In this document: one piece after another, positions 8,876 to 17,630 of the stretch
Layout of the letters: each line of letters starts with the position of its first letter
Numbering within the stretch: position 1 is the stretch's first letter
Assembly: GCF_001179985.1 (NCBI RefSeq)
Contig: NZ_CVSI01000028.1
Coordinates: 1-64,000 of the forward strand
Direction: 5' to 3'
DNA from: Candidatus Pelagibacter communis
Lineage (GTDB): Bacteria > Pseudomonadota > Alphaproteobacteria > Pelagibacterales > Pelagibacteraceae
DNA: 64,000 nucleotides
Translations under genes and position numbers: made by a program
Notes under the pieces: model-generated
Database searches by the model: none
Seen by the model: only the letters and a program-made list of their open reading frames with translations
Told to the model about the DNA's origin: nothing

Positions 8876-8934
8876 TACCCAATATTCATAACTTTAAATT
8901 TTAGTTATCCCACACGACAATTTGATTAAATTTT

Positions 8935-10449
8935 TTAAATTAATTCTTTGAGAGGTTCAAGATAATTTTCATATCCACTAAATGATTTTACAGATGATTT
9001 GTAAATTGGCTCCCTGGCCTGGTTAAAACTTATAGTTTTGATTGCTCTTTTATTTTTGTGATGATTTAAACAATTTTCATCCCAATCTAACGAGCAAAAT
9101 CTTAATAAGTTTTTTACTTCTGTTTTAGTATTCTTGACTAAATTTTCATATTGAAGATCATAAATATGGTTTGGGAAAAATTTTTTCCAAAAATTCATTA
9201 AACTTTGATATTGTTTATGATAGTTGACCAAATCTACTAAATCATCAGCAAAATTAATCTTAGTAGGGAAACAATTTTTATACATAGACCAGCAATTGTC
9301 AATTGGATTTCTAATCAAATTAATGAATCTAGAATTAGGTAAAAATTTTATTATAAATCCTAAATAAAAAAAGTTTAGTGGCGCCTTGTCTGTAAAAAAT
9401 TTATTAGAATCGTCAAGGCTCGATGTGAATTCAATATAATCTTTTTTGCATTTTAGTAAATCATTTTCATCCAAATTTTTTTTTGTTTCAATATAATTCT
9501 TAAATATTTTTTCCATATAAGGTAATTCTCCTCCTCCAAATACATTTTGATGTGATGAAAGAATTTGCTCTGTTAAAGAAGTCCCAGATCTTGGTAAACC
9601 AATTATAAATAAAAAACTTCTACTATTTGTTTTTAATTTTAAATTATCTAGTGAAGAAAATTTATCTTTAATAAAGGCAAATTTTTTTTTATCACTTTCA
9701 AAATTATAGTTACTTAATTTTTTTGAGAGATGATTGGCTTTTTTATAATTTTCAAATGATTTTTCATAATCTTTTTGGTCATTGTAAGCTTTTCCTAAGG
9801 CATAATGTAAATGTAATAACGAATTATCACTAAGTTTCATCATGGATAATTTGTTTTTCATATCTAAAAAATGTGGGTGATTTTCATTATATTTTGTGGT
9901 TTGTGAGATCATCCTATCCGCCATTGTTAACTCTGATTTTATAGTTAACATTTTTTTTAACAATTCTTTTGACTCTTCAAATTTTCCCATTTGGCTATAT
10001 AAAAGTGCTAAATTATAAATAACTGTAATTGCATTAGGCTGAATAGATAAAATTTTTTCAAAAATTTTTGCAGCTTCATCAGTTTTGTATAAACTCTTCT
10101 TTAAATTCCCTAGATTGTTCAATATTTTAAGGTTGTTTTGATCAAGTTCTAAGCCTTTGATGTAAAAATCCTCAGCTTTTTTATACTTATATACATTTTT
10201 ATAACTCATTCCAATGTTGTTATAAAAATCTACATTTTTAGGATTATGCTTTAATGCTTCATTCATTACATCAATAGCCTTATAAGTCTTACCTTTGTTG
10301 TTATAAGCTAAACATAATAAATTATAAAAAACATCTATTTTATTTTCTTTTAGTATACTTTTACATTCTTTTATAACCTCTTCATTTTTATTCTCCAAAA
10401 ATTTTTTTTTTAAGTTTTCAAATTTTTCTTTTAAGTGTAATATGTTCAT
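8935..10449 (-). CDS. TPR-repeat sulfotransferase, copy 2
   Basis: Paralogue of the following gene, also 504 residues, with the same architecture: N-terminal TPR array, then a sulfotransferase domain with GLPRSGTSLTEQIL near residues 284-297 and INLIRNPIDNCWS. Both proteins also keep GGGELPYM/I and TDKAPLNFFY. The two differ throughout except in an identical DNA block, so the duplication is not recent but has been partly homogenised. It starts at ATG 10449, directly abutting the NlpC/P60 gene. The acceptor is unknown. Equal lengths and intact catalytic loops suggest both are active, perhaps on different acceptors. Confidence 0.85.
   Translation of the reverse strand: MNILHLKEKFENLKKKFLENKNEEVIKECKSILKENKIDVFYNLLCLAYNNKGKTYKAIDVMNEALKHNPKNVDFYNNIGMSYKNVYKYKKAEDFYIKGLELDQNNLKILNNLGNLKKSLYKTDEAAKIFEKILSIQPNAITVIYNLALLYSQMGKFEESKELLKKMLTIKSELTMADRMISQTTKYNENHPHFLDMKNKLSMMKLSDNSLLHLHYALGKAYNDQKDYEKSFENYKKANHLSKKLSNYNFESDKKKFAFIKDKFSSLDNLKLKTNSRSFLFIIGLPRSGTSLTEQILSSHQNVFGGGELPYMEKIFKNYIETKKNLDENDLLKCKKDYIEFTSSLDDSNKFFTDKAPLNFFYLGFIIKFLPNSRFINLIRNPIDNCWSMYKNCFPTKINFADDLVDLVNYHKQYQSLMNFWKKFFPNHIYDLQYENLVKNTKTEVKNLLRFCSLDWDENCLNHHKNKRAIKTISFNQAREPIYKSSVKSFSGYENYLEPLKELI
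10224..10338. repeat. 115-bp direct repeat, copy within sulfotransferase 2
   Basis: Exact partner of 8650-8764, offset by 1574 bp. Because both copies are on the same strand, recombination between them could delete one 1574-bp unit and leave a single chimeric sulfotransferase gene with the reading frame kept (the gene start-to-start offset is also 1574 bp). Confidence 0.9.
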
Positions 10450-11163
10450 TTATCTAATTGCTATAACTTTTAATTTAGCTGTTTTCTCAATTAATTTGAA
10501 TGTTTTTTTTATATTCATAAACAGGACTTTTTTTTTTGGACCATAAGCATGAATTAATTGATTCTTCGATAAACAAATTGCAACATGCCCTTTCCAAAAA
10601 ACGATAGAATTTTTTTTAATTTTTTTTTCTTTCTTAAAATATTTTATTTGGTCTTTTGTGTCTCTTGGGCAATATAAATTATTAAATTTAAAGAAAATCT
10701 GAACCAATGCTGAGCAATCTATTCCTCTAAAGGTTTTACCACCCCATTTGTATGGAATATTTTTAAACATTTTAATATCTTTAAAAATTTGCTGATTATA
10801 ATTTATTGGCACAACGTCTTTTTTTTTAATCCAAAAATTATCAAATTTACAAAATTTTCCTTTTATTTTAGTCACTGAAATTTTTGAGCAAAATGGTAGT
10901 TTAGTAACAATTAAAAATTTCTCGTATGGCTTAGAGTACAGTTTGGCGCTTAAAGATGAGACTTTGTGTGTAATTTTAACACGTTCCAAAAATTTTCTTT
11001 TTTTTATGAAACCTGTATACTTATCATATGAAGTCCTAATTTTTAACCAGTCTTTTTTTTTTTTCAATATTTTAAACTTTTCACCATATATTAGTTGAGA
11101 TGATAATTTTGAATTCAAGGAGTTTTTTTCGTAAATATTTACTATAGGATAATTATTTATCAT
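10450..11163 (-). CDS. NlpC/P60 family cysteine peptidase with SH3-like domains
   Basis: A 237-residue protein likely to cleave peptide stems of peptidoglycan (gamma-D-Glu-Dap bond) or recycled muropeptides. Residues 1-120 form two bacterial SH3-like segments (DWLKIRT, GFIKK); the catalytic domain follows with Cys150 in GIDCSALVQ, His193 in KGHVAICL and a third polar residue, His205, in LIHAYG. This is the family triad. No signal peptide is evident, which favours a cytoplasmic recycling role. It overlaps the upstream ampG gene by 4 bp; AmpG imports muropeptides, so the pair makes functional sense. Confidence 0.85.
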   Translation of the reverse strand: MINNYPIVNIYEKNSLNSKLSSQLIYGEKFKILKKKKDWLKIRTSYDKYTGFIKKRKFLERVKITHKVSSLSAKLYSKPYEKFLIVTKLPFCSKISVTKIKGKFCKFDNFWIKKKDVVPINYNQQIFKDIKMFKNIPYKWGGKTFRGIDCSALVQIFFKFNNLYCPRDTKDQIKYFKKEKKIKKNSIVFWKGHVAICLSKNQLIHAYGPKKKVLFMNIKKTFKLIEKTAKLKVIAIR

Positions 11164-12623
11164 CTGATTGGCGCTACTTTCGAAATATATATTATTAAAA
11201 TTAAAACTGGTATTCCTATTAAAGCAGTAGTTACAAAGTAGGTTTGATAACCCACTACATCAACCCAACCTCCAGAGTAACCAGCTAAAAGTTTAGGAAA
11301 AAATAACATCAACGAGCTGAAAAGTGCATATTGAGTAGCAGTAAATCTTATAGATGTTAACCCAGACAAGTATATTACAAACGCAGCCCCTGCAAAACCG
11401 CTAGAAATATTATCAGCAGTAATTACAGATATTAAGTATTTAATATTAGCTTCTGTGGTTGCCAACCAAGCAAAAAGTAAATTGCTTAACGATGCTATAA
11501 GTGCACCAATAAATAAAGTGATCATTGTTCCAAATTTCATAGCAAAATATCCACCAAATAATCCCCCCATAATTGTAGCAAAAACTCCAAAAAATTTTGA
11601 ATATGTTGCAATGTCACTTATGCTATATCCTTTTTCTAAATAAAAAATATTTGCCATCACCCCCATAACAACATCTGCCATTCTATAAAGTGATATCAAA
11701 AGTAAAATAAGTAGAGCTAACTTTCCATACCTATCTATAAAATTTTTTATTGGATTAAGATAGCTCTCTTTAATTATTAATCTATCTTGTAACTTCAATT
11801 TAATTAATATTAAAATATAAATACTGCTACATAAAAAACAAATGATTAATTTTAATATTGTGAACAAAAAACTTAATAAATTTTTGTTGGTAAAAGGATT
11901 ATCTATATTTGAATAAATAAATATGAATATTATTACTGAAATTAAAATATTTAAAAAAAATTTAAAATGTAAATTTGTTTTATTTGAAAATATTCTTTTT
12001 TGGTTTGGTTCATGTGATACAAGATTTGCAAAAATACCGATTAACATTAATAATGACATAGTTAGATATACTTTTTTCCAAACATTATGTTCATAAACCT
12101 CAGCCCCCCAAAATGAGGCTAGCCATAAACTACCAGCTCCACCAACAAGCATACCAATCCTGTAACCAGCTATATAAGTAGAAGACAGTGATCCCTGCAG
12201 TTTTTGGTCTACTGATTCAATTCTATAAGCATCTATTATTATATCTTGGGTTGCACTAAAAAATGCAACAAGTGTTATACATACAGCTGTAATATAAATA
12301 TTATTTTGAGGATCATTTATTGATGTGAGAATTAATGAAAAAATAATTAACAGCTGGGTTAAAAGCAGCCAACTTCTTCTGTGTCCCATGCTAGAAAAAA
12401 AAGGAATATTAACTTTATCAACTAAAGGAGACCATAAAAATTTAAAAGCATATGCAAATCCAGCCCAGCTGAAAAGTGTTACAGTACTTCTTTCAATACC
12501 GGCTTTAGTCAGCCATACCGATAATGTAGAAAATACCAAAAGTATAGGCAATCCCGACGAAAAACCTAACATTATCATTTTAAGTGGTTTTTCAGTAAAA
12601 AAAAATGTAAATTTTTTTTTCAA
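11160..12623 (-). CDS. ampG: AmpG-type muropeptide permease (MFS)
   Basis: Inner-membrane importer of anhydromuropeptides for peptidoglycan recycling. The 487-residue protein has about 12-14 hydrophobic segments and AmpG hallmarks: GFSSGLPILLVFSTL near the N-terminus, KFLWSPLVDKV, HRRSWLLLTQL, and AFFSATQDIIIDAYRIE near residue 120. It lies between trkH (abutting) and the NlpC/P60 gene (4-bp overlap). Together with the amgK-murU homologues at 29.8-31.4 kb, it suggests a working recycling route in a streamlined genome. Exact substrate is inferred from the family. Confidence 0.87.
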   Translation of the reverse strand: MKKKFTFFFTEKPLKMIMLGFSSGLPILLVFSTLSVWLTKAGIERSTVTLFSWAGFAYAFKFLWSPLVDKVNIPFFSSMGHRRSWLLLTQLLIIFSLILTSINDPQNNIYITAVCITLVAFFSATQDIIIDAYRIESVDQKLQGSLSSTYIAGYRIGMLVGGAGSLWLASFWGAEVYEHNVWKKVYLTMSLLMLIGIFANLVSHEPNQKRIFSNKTNLHFKFFLNILISVIIFIFIYSNIDNPFTNKNLLSFLFTILKLIICFLCSSIYILILIKLKLQDRLIIKESYLNPIKNFIDRYGKLALLILLLISLYRMADVVMGVMANIFYLEKGYSISDIATYSKFFGVFATIMGGLFGGYFAMKFGTMITLFIGALIASLSNLLFAWLATTEANIKYLISVITADNISSGFAGAAFVIYLSGLTSIRFTATQYALFSSLMLFFPKLLAGYSGGWVDVVGYQTYFVTTALIGIPVLILIIYISKVAPIR

Positions 12624-14069
12624 TTATTTTCTCCAAAAAGATGGTAAAAAAATTATTAGTATAGCAAATATTTCAAGTCTTCCTAAAATCATACCTGCTG
12701 ATAGTAGCCACTTAGACTGATCAGGAAGCCCAGAATAATTACTATTTGGTCCAATTTCACCTCCTAAACCAGGTCCAACATTGGATAAAGAAGATGCAGC
12801 GCCAGAAATTGAGGTTATAAAGTCTAAACCTGTTAAAGTTAGCATTGAAGCCAGTACAAAAAATATCAAAATATAAAGATATATAAATGAAATAATTGAA
12901 GCTATTAACTTGTCTTCAACCTTACTATTATTGTATTTCAAATTTATTATTGCTCTTGGATATATGATTTTAAGCAATTGATTTCTTATAAAGTAATACA
13001 AAATATGAACTCTAAAAATTTTTATCCCACATGTGGTTGAACCGGCACAACCACCAACAAACATAAGTATTAGAAAAAAAATTAATGGAAAATTTCCCCA
13101 TTGATCAAACTCTTTAGTTACATATCCTGTGCCTGTTAAAATTGAAATTACATTAAAAATTACTGATCTTAAGTGAATTTCAAAAACATCTTTATTAACT
13201 ATTGCAAGATAAATAAATAATACAAATATTGAGACTAAAGTTAATTTAAAAAAAAGTTTAACTTGTTCATCTTTAAATATAATTTTTTTATCATCAGAAA
13301 TGAACTTTATGTATAATATGAAAGGAATACTGCCAGACAAAATAAACAAAATAGAAATAATCTCTATATAAGCATTATTAAAGTAACCTATAGACTGATC
13401 ATAATTCGAAAAGCCTCCAGTTGCGATAGTTGTCATAGAGTGTGTTAAACTATCGAATGTATTCATACCAAAAATTTTATAAAAAAACGCGCACAAAAAA
13501 GTTAAAGATGTATATACAAAAATAAGTTTTAGAGAGATTTCTTTTGATTTTGGTAATATTTTTTCAGAGGTATCATAAGAAGAAATTTTTAATAATTGCA
13601 TTCCACCAATATTCATTATTGGCATAAGAGTAATAGCCATCAAAATCACCCCAATACCCCCGAGCCATTGAAGCATTGACCTCCAAACAAGTATACCTCT
13701 TGGTGAACTTTCAATATTACTTAATATTGTTGCTCCCGTAGTTGTTATCCCTGACATGCTCTCAAAAAAAGAGTCTGTGACACTTAAATTTAATTCTGAG
13801 AAAAAAAATGGTAAAGATCCAAATGTTGCAATACTCAACCATGATAAGGCAGTCAACAAAAAGGCTTGATGTGTATTTATTAACTTTAAATGATCTATAT
13901 TGGATAAAAAAAACAAAATTCCGAAAGTAATTGTTATAATTCCGGAAATAATGAAAGTTGAGTCAAATTCATCATAAATAAGCTGGATTACCACCGGAAC
14001 TAACATGGCAACTCCTAAAATTATTAATAAAATCCCTAATGTAAAAAATACTGTTTTATAATTGGACAT
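12624..14069 (-). CDS. trkH: Trk-type potassium uptake protein TrkH
   Basis: Membrane subunit of the Trk/Ktr K+ uptake system. The 481-residue polytopic protein has four pore-loop motifs of the family: SMSGITTTGATI near residue 105, MTTIATGGFSNYDQS near 212, ILTGTGYVTKEFDQW near 310 and AASSLSNVGPGLG near 425. It also shows GGCAGSTTCGIKIFR. No trkA partner is nearby. It is first in the five-gene minus-strand run trkH-ampG-NlpC/P60-sulfotransferase-sulfotransferase; a shared transcript is likely from spacing, but a shared function is not evident. Confidence 0.93.
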   Translation of the reverse strand: MSNYKTVFFTLGILLIILGVAMLVPVVIQLIYDEFDSTFIISGIITITFGILFFLSNIDHLKLINTHQAFLLTALSWLSIATFGSLPFFFSELNLSVTDSFFESMSGITTTGATILSNIESSPRGILVWRSMLQWLGGIGVILMAITLMPIMNIGGMQLLKISSYDTSEKILPKSKEISLKLIFVYTSLTFLCAFFYKIFGMNTFDSLTHSMTTIATGGFSNYDQSIGYFNNAYIEIISILFILSGSIPFILYIKFISDDKKIIFKDEQVKLFFKLTLVSIFVLFIYLAIVNKDVFEIHLRSVIFNVISILTGTGYVTKEFDQWGNFPLIFFLILMFVGGCAGSTTCGIKIFRVHILYYFIRNQLLKIIYPRAIINLKYNNSKVEDKLIASIISFIYLYILIFFVLASMLTLTGLDFITSISGAASSLSNVGPGLGGEIGPNSNYSGLPDQSKWLLSAGMILGRLEIFAILIIFLPSFWRK

Positions 14070-14154
14070 TTTTACCGAACATTATTTTATGGAAAATAAA
14101 TTTCAACATTATATGAATAAAATATGTTCTTAAAATACAGGTTATTTTAAATTG

Positions 14155-15723
14155 ATGATAAATATTAAAAAAGAAGATATAGAAAAATCAAATTCCTGGC
14201 CATTTGTTGAGGCAAAAAAGATTCTTAAAGAAAGAAAAAAATTTATAGACAAAAAAGGAAAGATTATACTTCAGACTGGATATGGTCCTTCAGGATTGCC
14301 TCATATTGGAACATTTGGAGAGGTTGCAAGGACAAGCATGGTAGTTAATGCTTTAAATTATTTAACAGATCTACCAAAAGAAATAATTACGTTTTCAGAC
14401 GATTTGGATGGATTAAGAAAAGTACCAGATAATGTTCCTAACAAGGATATTCTAAAAAAAAACATACATATGCCACTTACAGATATTCCAGATCCGTTTG
14501 GAAAATTTAATAGTTTTGGAGAACACAATAATGAAATGTTAAAAAAATTTTTAGATAAATTTAATTTCAAATATAAATTTATGAGCTCAACTAGTTTATA
14601 TAAATCTGGATTTTTTAATGCTACATTAAAAAAAATATTAGATAATTACGAAGGGATAATGAACGTAATTATTCCTACATTAGGTAAAGAAAGACAAAAA
14701 ACATATTCCCCATTTCTTCCTATATGCAAAGAAACAGGTCACGTGTTAGAAATACCCATTATCGAAATAAATAAAAAAAATTCATCTTTAATTTTTGATA
14801 ATAATGGAAAAAAATTGGAAACAAGTATTTTGAATGGTAATTGCAAACTTCAATGGAAAGTAGATTGGGCAATGAGATGGTATACTCTTGATATTGATTT
14901 TGAAATGTATGGAAAAGACTTAATTGAGAGTGCAATTGTATCTACTAAAATAATTAAACTCTTAGGAAAAAATAGTCCTTCGGGTTTTGCCTATGAACTA
15001 TTTCTTGATGATAAAGGTGAAAAAATTTCAAAGTCAAAAGGAAACGGTGTAACAATTGAGGAATGGCTAAATTATGCCTCACCAGAAAGCTTATCCTTGT
15101 TTATGTATCAAAATCCAAAAAGGGCAAAAAAGTTGTATAAAGAAATTGTTCCAAAGGCTGTGGATGAGTATTTAGATCTAATCGAAAAAAGTAAGAAACA
15201 GGACGCACGAGAGTTGTTGCTTAATCCTTTATGGCACGTCCATAATGGTAAAATTCCGTTTGAGGATAGTATTATGAGTTTTTCTATGCTTTTAAATTTA
15301 GTTGAAACTAGCAATGCTACATCTGAAGAAGTGCTTTGGAAATTTGTGAAAAATTATAAAAAAGATATCACTAAAGACAACTTTCCTATATTTAATAATT
15401 TAATAAAATATTCAATTAAATATTTTAACGATGTCGTTAAACAAAATAAAAAATATAAAAAACCAAATAGTTCTGAAAAAAAAGCTCTGTTAGATTTAAT
15501 TTCAAACTTAGAAAAATGTTCTGACAATATGAAGCCTGAGGATATTCAAACAGAAATTTACACAGTAGGAAAAAATAATGGTTATAAAGAAAATCTTAGA
15601 GAATGGTTTAAATTAATTTATGAGGTAGTCTTCGGGGTAGAAAATGGTCCAAGGTTAGGATTTTTCATAAGTTTTTTTGGAAGAAAGGAAATGATTTCAC
15701 TCATCAAAGAAAAAATAAACTAA
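14155..15723 (+). CDS. lysK: Class I lysyl-tRNA synthetase
   Basis: Charges tRNA-Lys. This is the archaeal-type class I enzyme, not the class II LysS of most bacteria. It shows the HIGH-like PHIGT in YGPSGLPHIGTFGE near residue 45, and KMSKS-like KISKSKGNG near 290, with an alpha-helical anticodon-binding C-terminal domain; length is 522 residues. Several alphaproteobacteria use this form. ATG 14155 is chosen over the TTG one codon earlier. Its stop overlaps the pyrD start by one base (TAATG), implying co-translation. Confidence 0.95.
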   Translation: MINIKKEDIEKSNSWPFVEAKKILKERKKFIDKKGKIILQTGYGPSGLPHIGTFGEVARTSMVVNALNYLTDLPKEIITFSDDLDGLRKVPDNVPNKDILKKNIHMPLTDIPDPFGKFNSFGEHNNEMLKKFLDKFNFKYKFMSSTSLYKSGFFNATLKKILDNYEGIMNVIIPTLGKERQKTYSPFLPICKETGHVLEIPIIEINKKNSSLIFDNNGKKLETSILNGNCKLQWKVDWAMRWYTLDIDFEMYGKDLIESAIVSTKIIKLLGKNSPSGFAYELFLDDKGEKISKSKGNGVTIEEWLNYASPESLSLFMYQNPKRAKKLYKEIVPKAVDEYLDLIEKSKKQDARELLLNPLWHVHNGKIPFEDSIMSFSMLLNLVETSNATSEEVLWKFVKNYKKDITKDNFPIFNNLIKYSIKYFNDVVKQNKKYKKPNSSEKKALLDLISNLEKCSDNMKPEDIQTEIYTVGKNNGYKENLREWFKLIYEVVFGVENGPRLGFFISFFGRKEMISLIKEKIN

Positions 15724-16760
15724 TGTTCGATAAAATTAGACCACTGATATTTAAGTTAGATCCTGAATTGGCACATACTTTAGCTATTAAGGCTCTTAAA
15801 ACAAATTTGTTTTTAAAACAAAAAATTTCAGAAGATACACATTTAAAATCTGAATTATTTGGAAGAGAGATAAAAAATCCAATCGGGATTGCCGCTGGTT
15901 TTGACAAAGATGCTGAGGTTTATAATTCATTATTTAATCTAGGTTTTGGTTTTGTTGAGGTGGGAACAGTCACACCTTTAAAACAATACGGAAATAAAAA
16001 ACCAAGAGTTTTTAGGTTAGAGAACGATAAAGCTTTAATAAATCGTCTTGGTTTTAATAATTCAGGCAGCGATGTTGTAAGCGATAGAATAAAAAAAAAT
16101 AAACCAATCGGTATACTTGGTGTAAACATAGGGCCAAATTGGGATAGTAAAGATAAAGTAGGAGATTATCTAATTGGATTTAATAAATTTTATAATTTAG
16201 CAGATTATATAACAATCAATATTTCATCACCTAATACGGAAAACTTAAGAGATTTTCATAAATTAGATGAATTAGGAAATTTATTAGACAAAATTTTTGC
16301 TGAAAAAAAAAAATTAAATAGCGGCATTCCAATTGCTTTGAAGGTTTCACCAGATCTTGATAATGCTACTGTTAAAGATATATCAAAAATATTGATAGAA
16401 TTTAAAGTCAATGCACTAATTGTTTCAAATACTACCGATCAAAATAGAGATAACCTTAAAGACCATCAAAAATTTCAGAAAGGTGGTTTATCGGGCAAAC
16501 CTTTGAATGATATATCAAATAAATTAATAAATAATTTTTTTAAAAACCTAAATGGACAAACAAAAATAATAGGTGTGGGAGGTGTGGACTCTGGAGAAAC
16601 GGCATACAAAAAATTTTTAAGTGGGGCTAATTTTGTTCAACTTTATACAGGTATGGTTTTTAGAGGACCTAAAATTGCAATAAAAATTAACGAAGAACTT
16701 AAAAAAATATTAAAGGAAAAAAAAATAAAAAATTACTCTGATATTATTGGTAAATTATAA
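15723..16760 (+). CDS. pyrD: Dihydroorotate dehydrogenase, quinone type (class 2)
   Basis: Oxidises dihydroorotate to orotate in pyrimidine synthesis, passing electrons to quinone at the inner membrane. The 345-residue TIM-barrel protein has the class 2 N-terminal helical extension (residues 1-40, LDPELAHTLAIKAL), then NPIGIAAGFDKDAEV, GFVEVGTVTP, NRLGFNNSG, NISSPNTENLR with the catalytic Ser in this loop, and IGVGGVDSGETAYKK for FMN phosphate binding. Length and extension fit PyrD rather than the cytosolic class 1 form. Confidence 0.96.
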   Translation: MFDKIRPLIFKLDPELAHTLAIKALKTNLFLKQKISEDTHLKSELFGREIKNPIGIAAGFDKDAEVYNSLFNLGFGFVEVGTVTPLKQYGNKKPRVFRLENDKALINRLGFNNSGSDVVSDRIKKNKPIGILGVNIGPNWDSKDKVGDYLIGFNKFYNLADYITINISSPNTENLRDFHKLDELGNLLDKIFAEKKKLNSGIPIALKVSPDLDNATVKDISKILIEFKVNALIVSNTTDQNRDNLKDHQKFQKGGLSGKPLNDISNKLINNFFKNLNGQTKIIGVGGVDSGETAYKKFLSGANFVQLYTGMVFRGPKIAIKINEELKKILKEKKIKNYSDIIGKL

Positions 16761-16762
16761 AC

Positions 16763-16791
16763 TTGACTGCGTTTAAAAGTACATTTATATA
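16763..16791 (+). promoter_or_regulatory. Sigma-70-type promoter of rpmB, close to the start codon
   Basis: TTGACT (16763-16768) and TATATA (16786-16791) have the ideal 17-bp spacing. The predicted start, near 16798, is only 1-3 bases before the rpmB ATG at 16800, and there is no Shine-Dalgarno sequence in front of it. The mRNA would therefore be leaderless or nearly so. Confidence 0.6.
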
Positions 16792-16799
16792 AATTCATC

Positions 16800-17081
16800 A
16801 TGTCAAAAAAGTGCGAACTAACTGGAAAGAGACCTTTAAAGGGACATAAAGTAAGTCATGCAAATAATAAAACTAAAAGAAGGTTCTTACCATGTATAAA
16901 AAAAGTTAGTTTTAAAAGTAAATTATTAAACAAAAAATTGAAGATAACAGTCTCTAACGCAGCAATGAGATCTATAGATAAAAAAGGAAGCTTCGATCAA
17001 TTTATGAAGACTGTTAAATCAGAAAATTTATCTATAAGATTAAAAAAAATTAAAAAAAGCATAATCCAAAAATCAGCATAA
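16800..17081 (+). CDS. rpmB: 50S ribosomal protein L28
   Basis: Large-subunit protein. The 93-residue product starts MSKKCELTGKRPLKGHKVSH and has NNKTKRRFLPCIKKVSF, both classic L28 signatures; the length is typical of alphaproteobacteria, which carry a C-terminal extension relative to the 78-residue E. coli protein. No zinc ribbon is seen, a single Cys5 remains in the usual position. The stop overlaps the yhhQ start by one base. Confidence 0.97.
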   Translation: MSKKCELTGKRPLKGHKVSHANNKTKRRFLPCIKKVSFKSKLLNKKLKITVSNAAMRSIDKKGSFDQFMKTVKSENLSIRLKKIKKSIIQKSA

Positions 17082-17629
17082 TGAACAAGTTGTTTTTAAC
17101 CTTATCCCTTGTAATGGGGTTTGTGGTTCTAATTTCAAACTTTCTGGTCCAGTTTCCTGTTAGATATTATGGATTGGAAAATATTTTAACCTATGGAGCT
17201 TTTAGTTATCCAATCGCTTTTCTAATTACAGATTTAGCTAATAGGTCTTTTGGCAAAACAATGGCTAGAAAGATTGTTTATTTTGGATTCGCAATTGGGG
17301 TGATATTTACATTTTTATTTTCTACAAATTATTCAGATTTAATTTCAGTTAGAATAGCAATTGGGTCCGGAACAGCATTTATAGTAGCGCAATTATTAGA
17401 TGTTCAAGTTTTTGACAGACTAAGGAGAAAAACGTGGTTTGTTGCTCCTTTATTTTCATCATTAATAGGATCAACTGTTGATACTTTTTTATTCTTTTCT
17501 ATTTCATTTTATGGAACCAGTTTACCTTGGATAACATTATCACTTGGCGACTTAGGTGTAAAAATATTCATAGCATTAACAATGCTTATACCATTTAGAT
17601 TATTACTTAGTACTCTTAAACCAGTCTAA
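17081..17629 (+). CDS. yhhQ: Queuosine precursor transporter, YhhQ/VUT family
   Basis: A 182-residue inner-membrane protein with about six hydrophobic helices. The family signature region is YPIAFLITDLANRSFGKTMARKIV near residues 45-68, followed by SGTAFIVAQLLDVQVFDRLRR. In E. coli YhhQ takes up the queuosine precursors preQ0/preQ1 for modification of GUN anticodons; substrate here is inferred. Coupled by a 1-bp overlap to rpmB. It ends 1 bp before the convergent ureohydrolase gene. Confidence 0.88.
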   Translation: MNKLFLTLSLVMGFVVLISNFLVQFPVRYYGLENILTYGAFSYPIAFLITDLANRSFGKTMARKIVYFGFAIGVIFTFLFSTNYSDLISVRIAIGSGTAFIVAQLLDVQVFDRLRRKTWFVAPLFSSLIGSTVDTFLFFSISFYGTSLPWITLSLGDLGVKIFIALTMLIPFRLLLSTLKPV

Positions 17630-17630
17630 A

